A stretch of 64,000 bases of DNA, taken from assembly GCF_900111455.1 (NCBI RefSeq), contig NZ_FOIE01000008.1, forward strand, positions 1 through 64,000, read 5' to 3'. The position numbers were made by a program, and so were the translations under genes. Shown piece after piece: positions 33,834 to 42,505 of the stretch (position 1 is the first letter of the stretch; the number at the start of each line of letters is the position of its first letter). The notes under the pieces were generated by a model. The model was not told where the DNA came from, ran no database searches, and saw only the letters and a program-made list of their open reading frames with translations. The stretch comes from Geodermatophilus poikilotrophus. Its GTDB lineage: Bacteria; Actinomycetota; Actinomycetes; Mycobacteriales; Geodermatophilaceae.

Positions 33834-33839
33834 ATCGTA
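33834..33839 (-). promoter_or_regulatory. Leaderless -10 box of the acyl-CoA dehydrogenase gene
   Basis: On the minus strand TACGAT is followed by 6 nt (CTACCC) and GTG 33827. This spacing puts the transcript start on the start codon, the typical actinobacterial leaderless arrangement. Confidence 0.55.
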
Positions 33840-33852
33840 GGACGCCCTCGTA

Positions 33853-34353
33853 TCAGGAGGAAGCAAGCCGCTCCTGCAGCGTGGCGTCCCGGGCGAGCAC
33901 GGACTCCGCCAGGTCCGCCTGGAACCGCTCGACGGCTGCCCGCAGGTCCGGGTCGGCGGCGGCGAGGATGCGCACGGCCAGCAGTCCGGCGTTGCGGCCG
34001 CCGCCGATGGAGACCGTCGCGACCGGCACCCCGGCGGGCATCTGCACGATCGACAGCAGGCTGTCCAGCCCGTCGAGGCGGTCCAGCGGCCGGGGGACGC
34101 CGATCACCGGCAGCGGCGTGGCCGCGGCGACCATCCCGGGCAGGTGGGCCGCTCCCCCGGCACCGGCGATGACGACCCGCAGCCCCCGGCCGGCGGCGGT
34201 CTCGGCGTACTCGAGCATCCGGCGCGGCGTGCGGTGCGCGGAGACCACGTGGGCCTCGTACGGGACGCCGAACTCGGCCAGCGCGGCTGCGGCGGGCTCC
34301 ATCACCGGCCAGTCGGAGTCGCTGCCCATGACGATGCCGACGAGCGGGTCCAC
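33853..34353 (-). CDS. purE: N5-carboxyaminoimidazole ribonucleotide mutase PurE
   Basis: Converts N5-CAIR to CAIR in purine synthesis, using the PurK product. The 166-residue class I protein has the nucleotide loop GSDSDWP (residues 10-16), SAHRTP (38-43) with the catalytic His, and [15 protein letters not shown] 34353 follows purK by 29 bp; purK-purE order is standard and the pair should be co-transcribed. Confidence 0.95.
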   Translation of the reverse strand: MDPLVGIVMGSDSDWPVMEPAAAALAEFGVPYEAHVVSAHRTPRRMLEYAETAAGRGLRVVIAGAGGAAHLPGMVAAATPLPVIGVPRPLDRLDGLDSLLSIVQMPAGVPVATVSIGGGRNAGLLAVRILAAADPDLRAAVERFQADLAESVLARDATLQERLASS

Positions 34354-34382
34354 GGCGCTCCTCCTCGGTGCTCGGGTCGGTC

Positions 34383-35588
34383 TCAGTGCCCGGTCGGGAA
34401 GGCGAACGCCGGGTCGACCTCGCTGTCGGCCAGGTAGCGGGCGGCCGCGGTGGCCCGGGCGCGGACCTCGTCGAGGTCGGTCCCCAGCGCCGTCACGTGG
34501 CCGAGCTTGCGCCCGGGGCGCTGCCCCTTGCCGTACCAGTGCAGCTTGACGTCGGGCCAGTGCGCCATGAGGTGGTGGACCCGTTCGTCGAGGGACGGGC
34601 CGGTCCAGCCCTCCTCGGTGGCGCGTCCGCCGAGCACGTTGGCCATCACCACGACCGGCGCGGCCATCGCGGTGGCTCCCAGCGGGTAGTCGAGGACGGC
34701 GCGCAGGTGCTGCTCGAACTGGCTCGTCCGCGAGCCCTCGATGGTCCAGTGCCCGGAGTTGTGCGGCCGCATCGCGAGCTCGTTGACCAGGACGCCGTCC
34801 GCCGTCTGAAACAGCTCGACGGCCATGACCCCGACGACGCCGACCCGGTCGGCCACCCGCACCGCGAGCTCCTGCGCGGCGGTGGCGGTGTCCTCGTCCA
34901 GCCCGGGCGCCGGCGCGAGCACCTCGGTGTTGATGCCGTCGCGCTGCACGGTCTCCACCACCGGCCAGACGGCGACCTGGCCGAAGGGCGAGCGGGCGAC
35001 CAGCGCGGAGAGCTCCCGGACCATGGGGACCCGCTGCTCGGCCAGCAGCACGTCGTACCGGGTGAAGAGCTCGGCGACGTCGTCCGCACCCTCGACCACG
35101 AACACCCCGCGCCCGTCGTAGCCGCCCCGCGGCGTCTTGACGACCACCGGCCAGCCGTGCCGGTCACCGAACGCGGCGACCTCGTCGACGGAGGCGACCT
35201 CGGCCCAGACCGGCTGCGGCTCGCCGGCTGCGGCCAGCGCCCGGCGCAGCACCAGCTTGTCCTGCGCGTGCACCAGCGCGTCGGGTCCGGGTGCGACCCG
35301 GTGCCCGGCCGCCTCGAGGGCCCGCAGGTGCTCGGTGGGGACGTGCTCGTGGTCGAAGGTGACCACGGTGGCCCCGTCGGCGGCGGCGAGCAGGGCGTCG
35401 AGGTCGCGGTGGTCGCCGAGCCGCACGTCGGCGGCCACCAGCGCGGCCGACTCGTCCGGGCCGGTGGAGAGCACCCGCAGCGACTGGCCGAGCGCGATCG
35501 CCGCCTGGTGGGTCATCCGGGCGAGCTGGCCGCCACCGACCATCGCGACGACGGGCAGTGCGGTGCGCGGGTCGACGGGGGTGGCCAC
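34383..35588 (-). CDS. purK: N5-carboxyaminoimidazole ribonucleotide synthase PurK
   Basis: An ATP-grasp enzyme making N5-CAIR from AIR, bicarbonate and ATP. The 401-residue protein shows [19 protein letters not shown] at the N-terminus, the ATP-grasp strand [16 protein letters not shown], the metal-binding [17 protein letters not shown] and the C-terminal [20 protein letters not shown] 35588 is preceded 8 nt upstream by TACGCT, suggesting a leaderless or near-leaderless mRNA. It is divergent from gtrA. Confidence 0.95.
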   Translation of the reverse strand: MATPVDPRTALPVVAMVGGGQLARMTHQAAIALGQSLRVLSTGPDESAALVAADVRLGDHRDLDALLAAADGATVVTFDHEHVPTEHLRALEAAGHRVAPGPDALVHAQDKLVLRRALAAAGEPQPVWAEVASVDEVAAFGDRHGWPVVVKTPRGGYDGRGVFVVEGADDVAELFTRYDVLLAEQRVPMVRELSALVARSPFGQVAVWPVVETVQRDGINTEVLAPAPGLDEDTATAAQELAVRVADRVGVVGVMAVELFQTADGVLVNELAMRPHNSGHWTIEGSRTSQFEQHLRAVLDYPLGATAMAAPVVVMANVLGGRATEEGWTGPSLDERVHHLMAHWPDVKLHWYGKGQRPGRKLGHVTALGTDLDEVRARATAAARYLADSEVDPAFAFPTGH

Positions 35589-35666
35589 GGGTGCCCAGCG
35601 TAGAGGTGGACGCCGCCCGGCCTCGGGCCCGGCGGTCGGGCGGGGAGCCCCGTACAGTCGGCGGAC
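35589..35666. promoter_or_regulatory. Divergent purK / gtrA promoter region
   Basis: This 78-bp gap holds two -10-like hexamers, each 8 nt before its start codon: TACGCT on the minus strand (35597-35602, purK) and TACAGT on the plus strand (35653-35658, gtrA). No ribosome site is seen for either gene. Confidence 0.5.
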
Positions 35667-36158
35667 GTGTCGCTCCTCGATGCCATGAGTCAGCGGGTCG
35701 GCACCACGTGGCGCCTCCTGCTCAAGGAGGTCGGCGCGTTCGGCGTCGTCGGCGGCGTCTGCTTCGTGATCGACCTCGCGCTGTTCCAGCTGCTCTACAC
35801 CCAGACCGACGTGGGTGCCGTGGGGGCCAAGCTGATCGCGACCCTGGTCTCCATGACGGTGGCCTACCTCGGGCACCGGCACTGGTCGTTCTCGCACCGT
35901 GCCCGCACCGGGGTGCGCCGCGAGTACCTGCTGTTCGCCGTCATCAACGGGATCACCTTGCTGCAGGGGCTGGCCGTGGTGTGGCTCGTCCGCCACCCGC
36001 TCGGACAGGAGAGCGCGCTGGTGCTGCAGGTGGCCAACGTCGGCTCCATCGCGCTGGGCACGGTGATCCGCTTCCTGTCCTACCGCCGCTGGGTGTTCCC
36101 GTCCGCGGGGACAGCAGCCACGGCCCCCCTTCGGCCGCGCGAGGTGGCAGGACCCTGA
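35667..36158 (+). CDS. GtrA-family membrane protein (Rv3277-like)
   Basis: A 163-residue GtrA protein with four membrane helices: VGAFGVVGGVCFVIDLALFQ, KLIATLVSMTVAYLGHRHWSF (the conserved F/Y-x-RxW-F-type motif), a third helix containing LLQGLAVVWL, and ANVGSIALGTVIRFLSYRRW. Probably helps move polyprenyl-phosphate sugars across the membrane. Position beside purK matches M. tuberculosis Rv3277-Rv3276c. It ends 4 bp from the convergent coiled-coil gene. Confidence 0.88.
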   Translation: MSLLDAMSQRVGTTWRLLLKEVGAFGVVGGVCFVIDLALFQLLYTQTDVGAVGAKLIATLVSMTVAYLGHRHWSFSHRARTGVRREYLLFAVINGITLLQGLAVVWLVRHPLGQESALVLQVANVGSIALGTVIRFLSYRRWVFPSAGTAATAPLRPREVAGP

Positions 36159-36162
36159 CCGG

Positions 36163-36642
36163 TCACTCCTCCGTGGTCGCGGGGGTCGTGGTCGCGGGGG
36201 TCGTGGTCGCGGGGGTCGTGGTCGCGGGGGTCGTGGTCGCGGGGGTCGTGGTCGCGGGGGTCGTGGTCGCGGGGGTCGCCACGAGCCGGTCGAACACCAG
36301 GTCGGTCATCTGAGCGACGCGCAGGGACAGGCGCCGGGACTCCGCCAGTCCCGCGTCGAGCTCCGCCACCCCGGCGTCGAGGTGGTCCAGGCGGCCGAAC
36401 AGCCGAGCGATGGCGTCGTCGGCGAGCCCTCCACGGCGGCGGGCGTCCTCGAGGTCCGCGCGCAGCGACGCACTGCCCTCGCCCACCAGGGCGGTCAGCT
36501 GGTCGGTCCGGCTGCGCAGCTCCTCGAGCTCGACGCGTACCTGCGCCACCTCGGCGGAGAGGGTCCGCACGAGTTGCAGCGCCTCGAACGTCCGGGGCAT
36601 GGCGCGGCGCAACGCCGCCCCGGCCACCCTGCGGTACTGCAT
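36163..36642 (-). CDS. Coiled-coil hypothetical protein with C-terminal PATTT repeats
   Basis: A 159-residue protein with no recognised family. Residues about 20-115 are heptad-rich (LSAEVAQVRVELEELRSRTD; LFGRLDHLDAGVAELDAGL), probably a coiled coil. Residues about 125-157 are a perfect PATTT repeat (six units plus PATT), followed by Glu-Glu. The low-complexity Thr/Pro tail resembles a linker or O-glycosylated stalk, but there is no signal peptide. ATG 36642 overlaps the LicD-methyltransferase stop (TGATG), so it is coupled to that enzyme and may scaffold it or set glycan length. Similar coiled-coil partners are known for capping methyltransferases in O-antigen systems; that comparison is inference. 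Confidence 0.7.
   Translation of the reverse strand: MQYRRVAGAALRRAMPRTFEALQLVRTLSAEVAQVRVELEELRSRTDQLTALVGEGSASLRADLEDARRRGGLADDAIARLFGRLDHLDAGVAELDAGLAESRRLSLRVAQMTDLVFDRLVATPATTTPATTTPATTTPATTTPATTTPATTTPATTEE
36173..36277. repeat. 15-bp minisatellite (seven identical units)
   Basis: Seven head-to-tail copies of GTGGTCGCGGGGGTC (plus strand) with no mismatches or spacers. The unit is a multiple of three, so copy-number change would alter the protein tail by PATTT units without frameshift. Confidence 0.95.
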
Positions 36643-38231
36643 CAGACGGCCCCGATGCGCATCCGCGCCACCCAGGGGTCCTCGTCGCCGTAAGGGGCCA
36701 GGCCCCGCCCCTCCACGAGCTCAAGGACCTTGAGCTCGCGCTCCTTGGCCTCGAGCGCGACGTGTTCCGGGTCGAGGTAGCGGCGGAAGTGCTCGCCGAA
36801 GACGTGCTGTTCACGCTCATCGCGCGACGTCCGGAACTCGAACCAGCACTCACCTCCGCGGCGGGCGACGGCACCGGCCAGCGTCCAGAGATTGCTCCGG
36901 GCCTGGTCGTCGATGGCGTGGATGAGGAACCGCGCGTACAGGTGCCAGTCGACGTGCGGGTCCAGACCAGCGGCCAGTTCGGCGACCTGGTGCAGGTCGG
37001 CCAGGTTGACGACCTCGAAGTCGGCGGCCCAGCCCTCGCGTCGCGCCAGGTCACGCCCGCGGTCGATCGCCGCCGAGGAGTAGTCCACCGCCAGGACCCG
37101 TCGACCGCTCCTCGCGAAGAACCGCGCGTCACGCGCCGTACCGGTCCCCACGTCCACGATCCCCGCCGTCTCGGGCAGCCGCTGCGTGACCCACGAGGCG
37201 AAACCGGACTCCGCCGGCGGCACGCGGTCGACGTCCGCGCTCCCGTAGAAGTCCTCCCAGTAGTCACGCTGCATGCCGAACTCTCCGATCCAAGTACTCA
37301 GCCGAGACCGCACGGGGTACGGCGTGGTGAAGGTGAAGGACGGATCCGGCGTCCTCCAGCCCGGGCCGTAGGTGGCCGCCAGGAGCGCCTCCACGTCGGC
37401 CGGGGCCGGGTAGGGACGCCCGCGGATGGTGACCTCCGAGCGCCCGCGGAGATCCAGGTGGTCCGCTCCGACCTGGAAGCACAGATAGGTCCGCTCGCCG
37501 GTGACGAAGGCCGTGAAGATGTCGATGTAGTGGTCGAACCCCGCGTCGTCACCGCCGAACACCAGTTGCAGGTGCCCGCCGCTGTGCCGGGTGATCTCGT
37601 GGCCCCGCGCCCGCAGGGCCCGTTCCAGCTCCAGGTTCTCCCGGACGACGTCGGCCGGGTTCTCGTGCGCCGAGAGGTAGGCCAGGTCGGCGTCGTCGTC
37701 GTGCGGGATCAGGTCGCCGTCCCGCCTGGCACCGAGCAGTGTGCCGTAACACACGAAGGGGCTGAGTCCCAGGTCCTCGAGATCAGCGCGCACCCGGTCC
37801 AGGCGAGCGAGCAACCGGTCCTGGAGTGCCTGTGCACCCGACGGCGTCAACCCGTCGAAGCTGGGGGCCAGCCGTCCCCACTTGTTGACCGACAGCCAGC
37901 GTCCTTGGGCGTCGGTGAGGTCCAGCGGGTCGGTCGAGTCCCCGAAGGCGGCGCTGCCGCTGGCGAGCACGCGTTTGGTCGCGGCGTCCCGGACGGTCAG
38001 CTCCGCACGCCCGGAGAGCACCCGGGCGAGCGCGTCCGGCCACTCCCAGGTGGAGGACCGCTCGTCCACCCGCGCCGCAGCGTCCGCCCGGAGGGACACC
38101 GTCCGGAAACCCTGGATCACCACGTCGACGACGTCGGGGAAGGCGCCTGGTCGCCCGAGGTCCACGGTGAGGGTGGACCGGTCAGCGCTCAGGCGGGACG
38201 AGTCGGCCTCAGGCACCGGCGAGGAGGACAT
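36642..38231 (-). CDS. LicD-like phosphotransferase fused to a class I SAM methyltransferase
   Basis: A 529-residue fusion. Residues about 1-130 are an unassigned beta-rich region. Residues about 140-290 are LicD-like: VCYGTLLGARRDGDLIPHDD with His177 and Asp178-180, the signature of nucleotidyltransferase-fold enzymes that transfer phosphocholine or similar phospho-groups to surface glycans. Residues about 320-525 are a Rossmann methyltransferase with IVDVGTGTARDARFFARSG as the SAM-binding loop and VLAVDYSSAAIDRG. ATG 38231 has TACAGT exactly 6 nt upstream, so the mRNA is probably leaderless. It is coupled to the coiled-coil gene. A combined phospho- and methyl-modification (capping) of a surface polysaccharide is the likely job. 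Confidence 0.82.
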   Translation of the reverse strand: MSSSPVPEADSSRLSADRSTLTVDLGRPGAFPDVVDVVIQGFRTVSLRADAAARVDERSSTWEWPDALARVLSGRAELTVRDAATKRVLASGSAAFGDSTDPLDLTDAQGRWLSVNKWGRLAPSFDGLTPSGAQALQDRLLARLDRVRADLEDLGLSPFVCYGTLLGARRDGDLIPHDDDADLAYLSAHENPADVVRENLELERALRARGHEITRHSGGHLQLVFGGDDAGFDHYIDIFTAFVTGERTYLCFQVGADHLDLRGRSEVTIRGRPYPAPADVEALLAATYGPGWRTPDPSFTFTTPYPVRSRLSTWIGEFGMQRDYWEDFYGSADVDRVPPAESGFASWVTQRLPETAGIVDVGTGTARDARFFARSGRRVLAVDYSSAAIDRGRDLARREGWAADFEVVNLADLHQVAELAAGLDPHVDWHLYARFLIHAIDDQARSNLWTLAGAVARRGGECWFEFRTSRDEREQHVFGEHFRRYLDPEHVALEAKERELKVLELVEGRGLAPYGDEDPWVARMRIGAV

Positions 38232-38237
38232 CGACTC

Positions 38238-38243
38238 ACTGTA
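38238..38243 (-). promoter_or_regulatory. Leaderless -10 box of the LicD-methyltransferase gene
   Basis: TACAGT on the minus strand, then 6 nt (GAGTCG) and ATG 38231. No ribosome site is present. Confidence 0.55.
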
Positions 38244-38322
38244 GGTCGCCGGATCGACACGCAAGCGGCAGCCGAGGAGGACGGGACAGGTGGGGCGGCT
38301 GCTCCGCGCCCGTGCTGCTCGC

Positions 38323-41283
38323 TCAACCGGCCAGGCGGGACCCGTGCCGGCCCGCGACGACCTCCAGCCGGGTGGGGATGCGGGTGCGCAGCTCCTCCAG
38401 GTGGCTGATGACGCCGACCGTCCGGCCACCCCGGCGCAGCTCGTCGAGCACGTTCATCACCGCGTCGAGGGCCAGCGCGTCGAGTGTGCCGAACCCCTCG
38501 TCGACGAACAGCGTGTCCATCTGGATGCCGCCGGCCTCGGCGGTGACGACGTCGGCCAGCCCGAGGGCGAGCGCCAGCGACGCCATGAAGCTCTCCCCGC
38601 CGGAGAGCGTCTTGGTCGGACGCCGGGTCCCGGTGTACTCGTCGAAGACGTCCAGGCCCAGGCCGCCGCGGGCCCCGTGCCGGGCCTGCGCGTCGCTGTG
38701 CAGGAACGTGTAGCGGCCGCCCGACATCTCCTGCAGGCGCCGGCTGGCGACCTCGGCGACCTGCTCGAGCCGGGCGGCCAGCACGAACGACTGCAGGCGC
38801 ATCCGCAGCGTGTTGGCGCCGCGGCCGTTGACCAGGTCGGCCAGACCCGCGACCCGCCCGGCCCAGGCGCGGCGCTCGGCGAGTTCCACCTCCGCGGAGA
38901 CCACCTCGCCGGCCAGCGCGTCCAGCGCGGTCGAGCAGCGCCGGGCCTGCTCGAGGGCGGCGACCGCCTCTTCCCGGCGGGCGGTCAGCTCTGCGCAGCG
39001 GCGCTGCAGGGCCGGGACGTCGGGCCGCGCGGGGAGGTCGGTGAGCTCCGGGTCGGCCAGGGTGGCGGCGGCGACCGACCGGGCTTCGTCGTGCTGCCGC
39101 AAGCGCTGCTCGAGGCGGGCCAGCTCCCCCGCGTCCAGCAGCGCGTCCGCGGCGTCGACGAGGTCGGCGAAACCGGCGGCGGTGGCGCGGCCTGCGGCGG
39201 TCAGCCGTGCGGTGTCGGCGGCGGCCCGGGCGCGCAGGTCCTCGGCCCCGGCGGACAGCACGGTCTCGCAGCGTTCCGCGGCAAGGGTCAGCCGCCGGAC
39301 CCGGGTCGGCAGGTCGGCGTCCTCCCCGCGGGCTGCGTCGAGCCGCGCGGTGAGCTCGGTGAGCGCCTGCGCCCGGCCGTCCCGCTCGGCGGTGCGCCGC
39401 TGCAGCTCCTCCCGGTCGGCGGCCAGTGCGGCCGCCGCGGCGTCCCGTCCGGCCTCCCGGGCGGCCAGCTCCCGGCGGGCGGCCTCGATCCGTCCGGCGA
39501 GCGCGGCGACCTCGTCGCGCTCGGTCCGGGCCTGCCCGGCCCGCGCGGCCAGCTCGGCCTGCGACGACTCCCCGGCCCGCTCACGGAGGACGGCGAGCTC
39601 CCGCTCGCGCTCCTCGACGACGCGGCGGGTCGAGGTGGTGCGCTCCTCGGCGGCGTCGACGACCGCCCTCGCCCGCTCCTCGTCGTCGGCGGCGACGCGC
39701 GGGCCGGTGTGCTCGGCCGGCCGCGGGTGCTCGGTGGCGCCGCAGACGGGGCAGTCGGCGCCGGGCGCGAGGCCCGCCGCGAGCTCGGCGGCCATGCCGT
39801 CGAGGCGTGCCGCGCGCACCTCGACGAGGGCCTCGCGGGCGTCGACCCACGCGGTGCGGGCGGCCGCCGCGGTCTCCCGGGCGGCGGCCAGGTGGGCGGT
39901 GACCTGCTCGGCACGGGTGGCAGCGTCCAGCGCGGAGCGAGCGGCGTCGGCGGCCGCGGTGAGGCCCGGCAGCCGCGCGGCGGCGGCCGAGGCGGCGTCG
40001 AGCCGGCGCTGCGCCTCGGCGACGCGGTCGGGCCAGCCCGCCACCGCCCGCGCGCCCTCCTCGCAGCGCGCGGTGAGCGACTCGACGTCGCGGCCCAGCC
40101 GGGCGAGCTCGCGGGCCAGCCCGGCCGCGCGGTCCGCCTCGGGCGCCAGCGCGCGGGCCGCGGCGGCCTCGTCGCGCAGTGCACGGGCCTGCAGCGCGTC
40201 GGCGTCGCGGCCGTCGGCGACCTCGGCCCAGGCGGCGCGCGCAGCCTCCAGGGCGGTGGCGGCGGCCTCGGCGGCCAGCGCGGTGCGACCGGCGGACTCC
40301 AGGACGTCGCGCAGCGCCTCTGCCCGGCGTCCGGCACCCGCGCGAGCCCGCAGCGGGGCCAGCTGCTCCTCCTCTGCGGTGAGCTCGGCCAGCTCCTGGC
40401 GGGCGCGGTCGCGCCGGGCGTGCCGGTCGGCCAGCCCGCGCGCCTCGGCCAGCTCGCCGTCCAGGCGGGCGCTCCCGGTGGCGGCCGCGTCGGCCGCCGC
40501 GGTGGCGGAGGCGAGGTCCCCGGCGGCCCGGGTGCGCACGGCGGCGACCCAGGCGTTCACCGACGCGCCGGGTCGGGCGCCGACCAGCTCGGGCGCCAGC
40601 TCCTCGGGCACCGCGACGTCGGCGGCGTGGGCGACCCGGTCGAGCAGCCGTCCCAGCCGCTCCCGATCGGTGCGCAGCATCTCCTCGGCGGCACGGCGTT
40701 CGCCGGCCAGCCAGTCCTCCGCCCGCGCGAAGCGGCCCACGTCGAAGAGGGTGCGCAGCAGCCTGGCGCGGTCCTCCGGCTCGGCGCGCAGGAAGCGGGC
40801 GAAGTCCCCCTGCGGCAGCAGCACGACCTGGCAGAACTGCTCGGCGGACAGGCCCAGCCGCACCTGCAGGTACTCCGAGCCCTCGTCGATGCGGGTGCTC
40901 ACCGGCTCCCACGCGGCGCCGTCCCACCGCTGCAAGGTGAGCCTGGCCTGCTCGGTCGTCTCGCCGGTGCCGCGCTTCTTCGGCCGGGTCTGCTCCGGCC
41001 GGCGGGCGACCAGCAGCCGTTCCCCGGCGAGGGTCAGCTCGCAGGAGACCTCGGTGCGGGTGGCGGCGTCGGCGTGGTCGCTGCGCAGCCGCTTCTCCTC
41101 GCCGCGCGCCCCCGGGACGGTGCCGTACAGCGCGTAGACGACGGCGTCGAGCAGCGTCGTCTTGCCGGCGCCGGTGGGACCCCACAGCAGGAACAGCCCG
41201 TCGCGGGCGACGGCGTCGACGTCGACGGTCTCGGTCCCGGCGAACGGCCCGAACGCGGTGATCGACAGGGAGTGCAGCCTCAC
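38323..41283 (-). CDS. sbcC: DNA double-strand-break nuclease ATPase subunit SbcC
   Basis: A 986-residue SMC-like ATPase that works with SbcD to process hairpins and blocked DNA ends. It has Walker A in WGPTGAGKTTLLDAVVYAL near the N-terminus and long Ala/Arg/Glu-rich coiled-coil arms. A zinc-hook CPVC (GADCPVCGATEHPRP) lies near the middle, and the C-terminal signature LSGGESFMASLALALGLAD is followed by Walker B TLFVDEGFGTLD. GTG 41283 overlaps the sbcD stop (GTGA), so they are coupled. The high GC gives long spurious open frames on the other strand across this gene. Confidence 0.94.
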   Translation of the reverse strand: MRLHSLSITAFGPFAGTETVDVDAVARDGLFLLWGPTGAGKTTLLDAVVYALYGTVPGARGEEKRLRSDHADAATRTEVSCELTLAGERLLVARRPEQTRPKKRGTGETTEQARLTLQRWDGAAWEPVSTRIDEGSEYLQVRLGLSAEQFCQVVLLPQGDFARFLRAEPEDRARLLRTLFDVGRFARAEDWLAGERRAAEEMLRTDRERLGRLLDRVAHAADVAVPEELAPELVGARPGASVNAWVAAVRTRAAGDLASATAAADAAATGSARLDGELAEARGLADRHARRDRARQELAELTAEEEQLAPLRARAGAGRRAEALRDVLESAGRTALAAEAAATALEAARAAWAEVADGRDADALQARALRDEAAAARALAPEADRAAGLARELARLGRDVESLTARCEEGARAVAGWPDRVAEAQRRLDAASAAAARLPGLTAAADAARSALDAATRAEQVTAHLAAARETAAAARTAWVDAREALVEVRAARLDGMAAELAAGLAPGADCPVCGATEHPRPAEHTGPRVAADDEERARAVVDAAEERTTSTRRVVEERERELAVLRERAGESSQAELAARAGQARTERDEVAALAGRIEAARRELAAREAGRDAAAAALAADREELQRRTAERDGRAQALTELTARLDAARGEDADLPTRVRRLTLAAERCETVLSAGAEDLRARAAADTARLTAAGRATAAGFADLVDAADALLDAGELARLEQRLRQHDEARSVAAATLADPELTDLPARPDVPALQRRCAELTARREEAVAALEQARRCSTALDALAGEVVSAEVELAERRAWAGRVAGLADLVNGRGANTLRMRLQSFVLAARLEQVAEVASRRLQEMSGGRYTFLHSDAQARHGARGGLGLDVFDEYTGTRRPTKTLSGGESFMASLALALGLADVVTAEAGGIQMDTLFVDEGFGTLDALALDAVMNVLDELRRGGRTVGVISHLEELRTRIPTRLEVVAGRHGSRLAG

Positions 41284-42431
41284 CGGGTCAGCTCCTCGCG
41301 GCCCGCGGCGCCCAGCGCCCGGACCAGCAGCTCGCGCTCGGCGTCGCTCATCGCGATCCCGTTGCGGACGTGGGTGACGAACTCGCCGGCCACCTCGAGG
41401 TCGCTGCGGCCGCGCAGCCGCTCCTGGTAGCTGCGCCCGTCTCCCCCGCCGGTGCCGCCGGTCCACTCCAGGTGCACGCAGTGCGGGAAGCGGGTCTGCA
41501 GCTGCCGCATCGGGTCCGGCGGGCGCACGTCGTCGGTCAGCCGCGCCGAGACGAAGTGCTCCTCGACGCCCGTATGCGCCGGGTCGGCGAGCAGGTCGTC
41601 CAGCGTGCCGGTGAGCACGGTCAGCGGACGCGGGGTGGGCAGCGGCAGCGGGCGCACGCCGGCCAGCCCGGTGGCGTCCAGGTCGACCAGCCAGACCTGC
41701 TTCTCCTGCCGGGCCTCACCGAAGGAGTACGCGAGGGGCGAGCCGCTGTAGCGCAGCCGCGGGGTGATCGTCTGCGGCCGGTGCAGGTGGCCCAGCGCCA
41801 CGTAGTCGACCCCGTCGAAGACCGCGGCCGGCACCAGGTCCACGCCACCGACGCAGATGTCCCGCTCGCTCTCGCTGGGCACCCCGCCGCCGACGAAGGC
41901 GTGGGCCAGCACCACCGACCGCACGCCGGGACGCAGGAACAGGTCGCGACGCACCCGCTCCATCGCCTCGGCCAGCACCGCCTCGTGCGAGCGGGCGCCC
42001 GGCACCCCCAGCTCGTGCCGGGCGAGCTCCGGCTCGAGGTAGGGCAGCCCGTAGACGGCGACCTCGCCGTGCTCGTCGCGCAGCAGGACCGGCTCGTCGA
42101 GCCCGGCGGTCGCGGCGCGCACGTGCAGGCCGGCCGCCGACAGCAGGCCGGAGAAGGTGCCCAGGCGACGCGCGGAGTCGTGGTTGCCCGGCGTCAGGAC
42201 GACGGCCGCCCCGGCCCGCAGCAGCCGGCCGACCACCCGGTCGAGGACCCCTGACGCGTCGGCGGAGGGCACCGCGCGGTCGTAGACGTCACCGGCGACG
42301 ACCACGACGTCGACCGACTCGGCGACGACGACGTCGGCCAGCCCGGAGAGCACCGACTCCTGCTCACGCAGCAGGTCGGCGCCGTGCAGGGAGCGGCCGA
42401 TGTGCCAGTCGGAGGTGTGCAGCAGCCGCAT
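41280..42431 (-). CDS. sbcD: DNA double-strand-break nuclease subunit SbcD
   Basis: A 383-residue Mre11-type calcineurin-like phosphoesterase with the metal ligands in TSDWHIG (His, Asp), VVAGDVYDR, LTPGNHDS, VVLAHAFVGG and YVALGHLH. The C-terminal part is the capping domain that contacts SbcC. ATG 42431 has no ribosome site; TACCTT 8 nt upstream suggests a near-leaderless mRNA. It is the first gene of the sbcD-sbcC unit. Confidence 0.94.
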   Translation of the reverse strand: MRLLHTSDWHIGRSLHGADLLREQESVLSGLADVVVAESVDVVVVAGDVYDRAVPSADASGVLDRVVGRLLRAGAAVVLTPGNHDSARRLGTFSGLLSAAGLHVRAATAGLDEPVLLRDEHGEVAVYGLPYLEPELARHELGVPGARSHEAVLAEAMERVRRDLFLRPGVRSVVLAHAFVGGGVPSESERDICVGGVDLVPAAVFDGVDYVALGHLHRPQTITPRLRYSGSPLAYSFGEARQEKQVWLVDLDATGLAGVRPLPLPTPRPLTVLTGTLDDLLADPAHTGVEEHFVSARLTDDVRPPDPMRQLQTRFPHCVHLEWTGGTGGGDGRSYQERLRGRSDLEVAGEFVTHVRNGIAMSDAERELLVRALGAAGREELTR

Positions 42432-42505
42432 GGGCGCAGAAGGTAGGTCGGGGTACCGACAGAACTGCCCAGCCACGCCGGGTCGGTCCGGTCACACCCC
42501 GTGGG

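Noticed and set aside
36173-36277. Short tandem repeats considered as a CRISPR array
   Set aside because: Units are contiguous 15-mers without spacers, lie inside a coding frame, and no cas genes are present.
38290-41430. Plus-strand open frame of about 1046 codons opposite sbcC
   Set aside because: An antisense shadow produced by the GC-rich coiled-coil codons; SbcC motifs (Walker A, CPVC hook, LSGGE signature) are intact on the minus strand.
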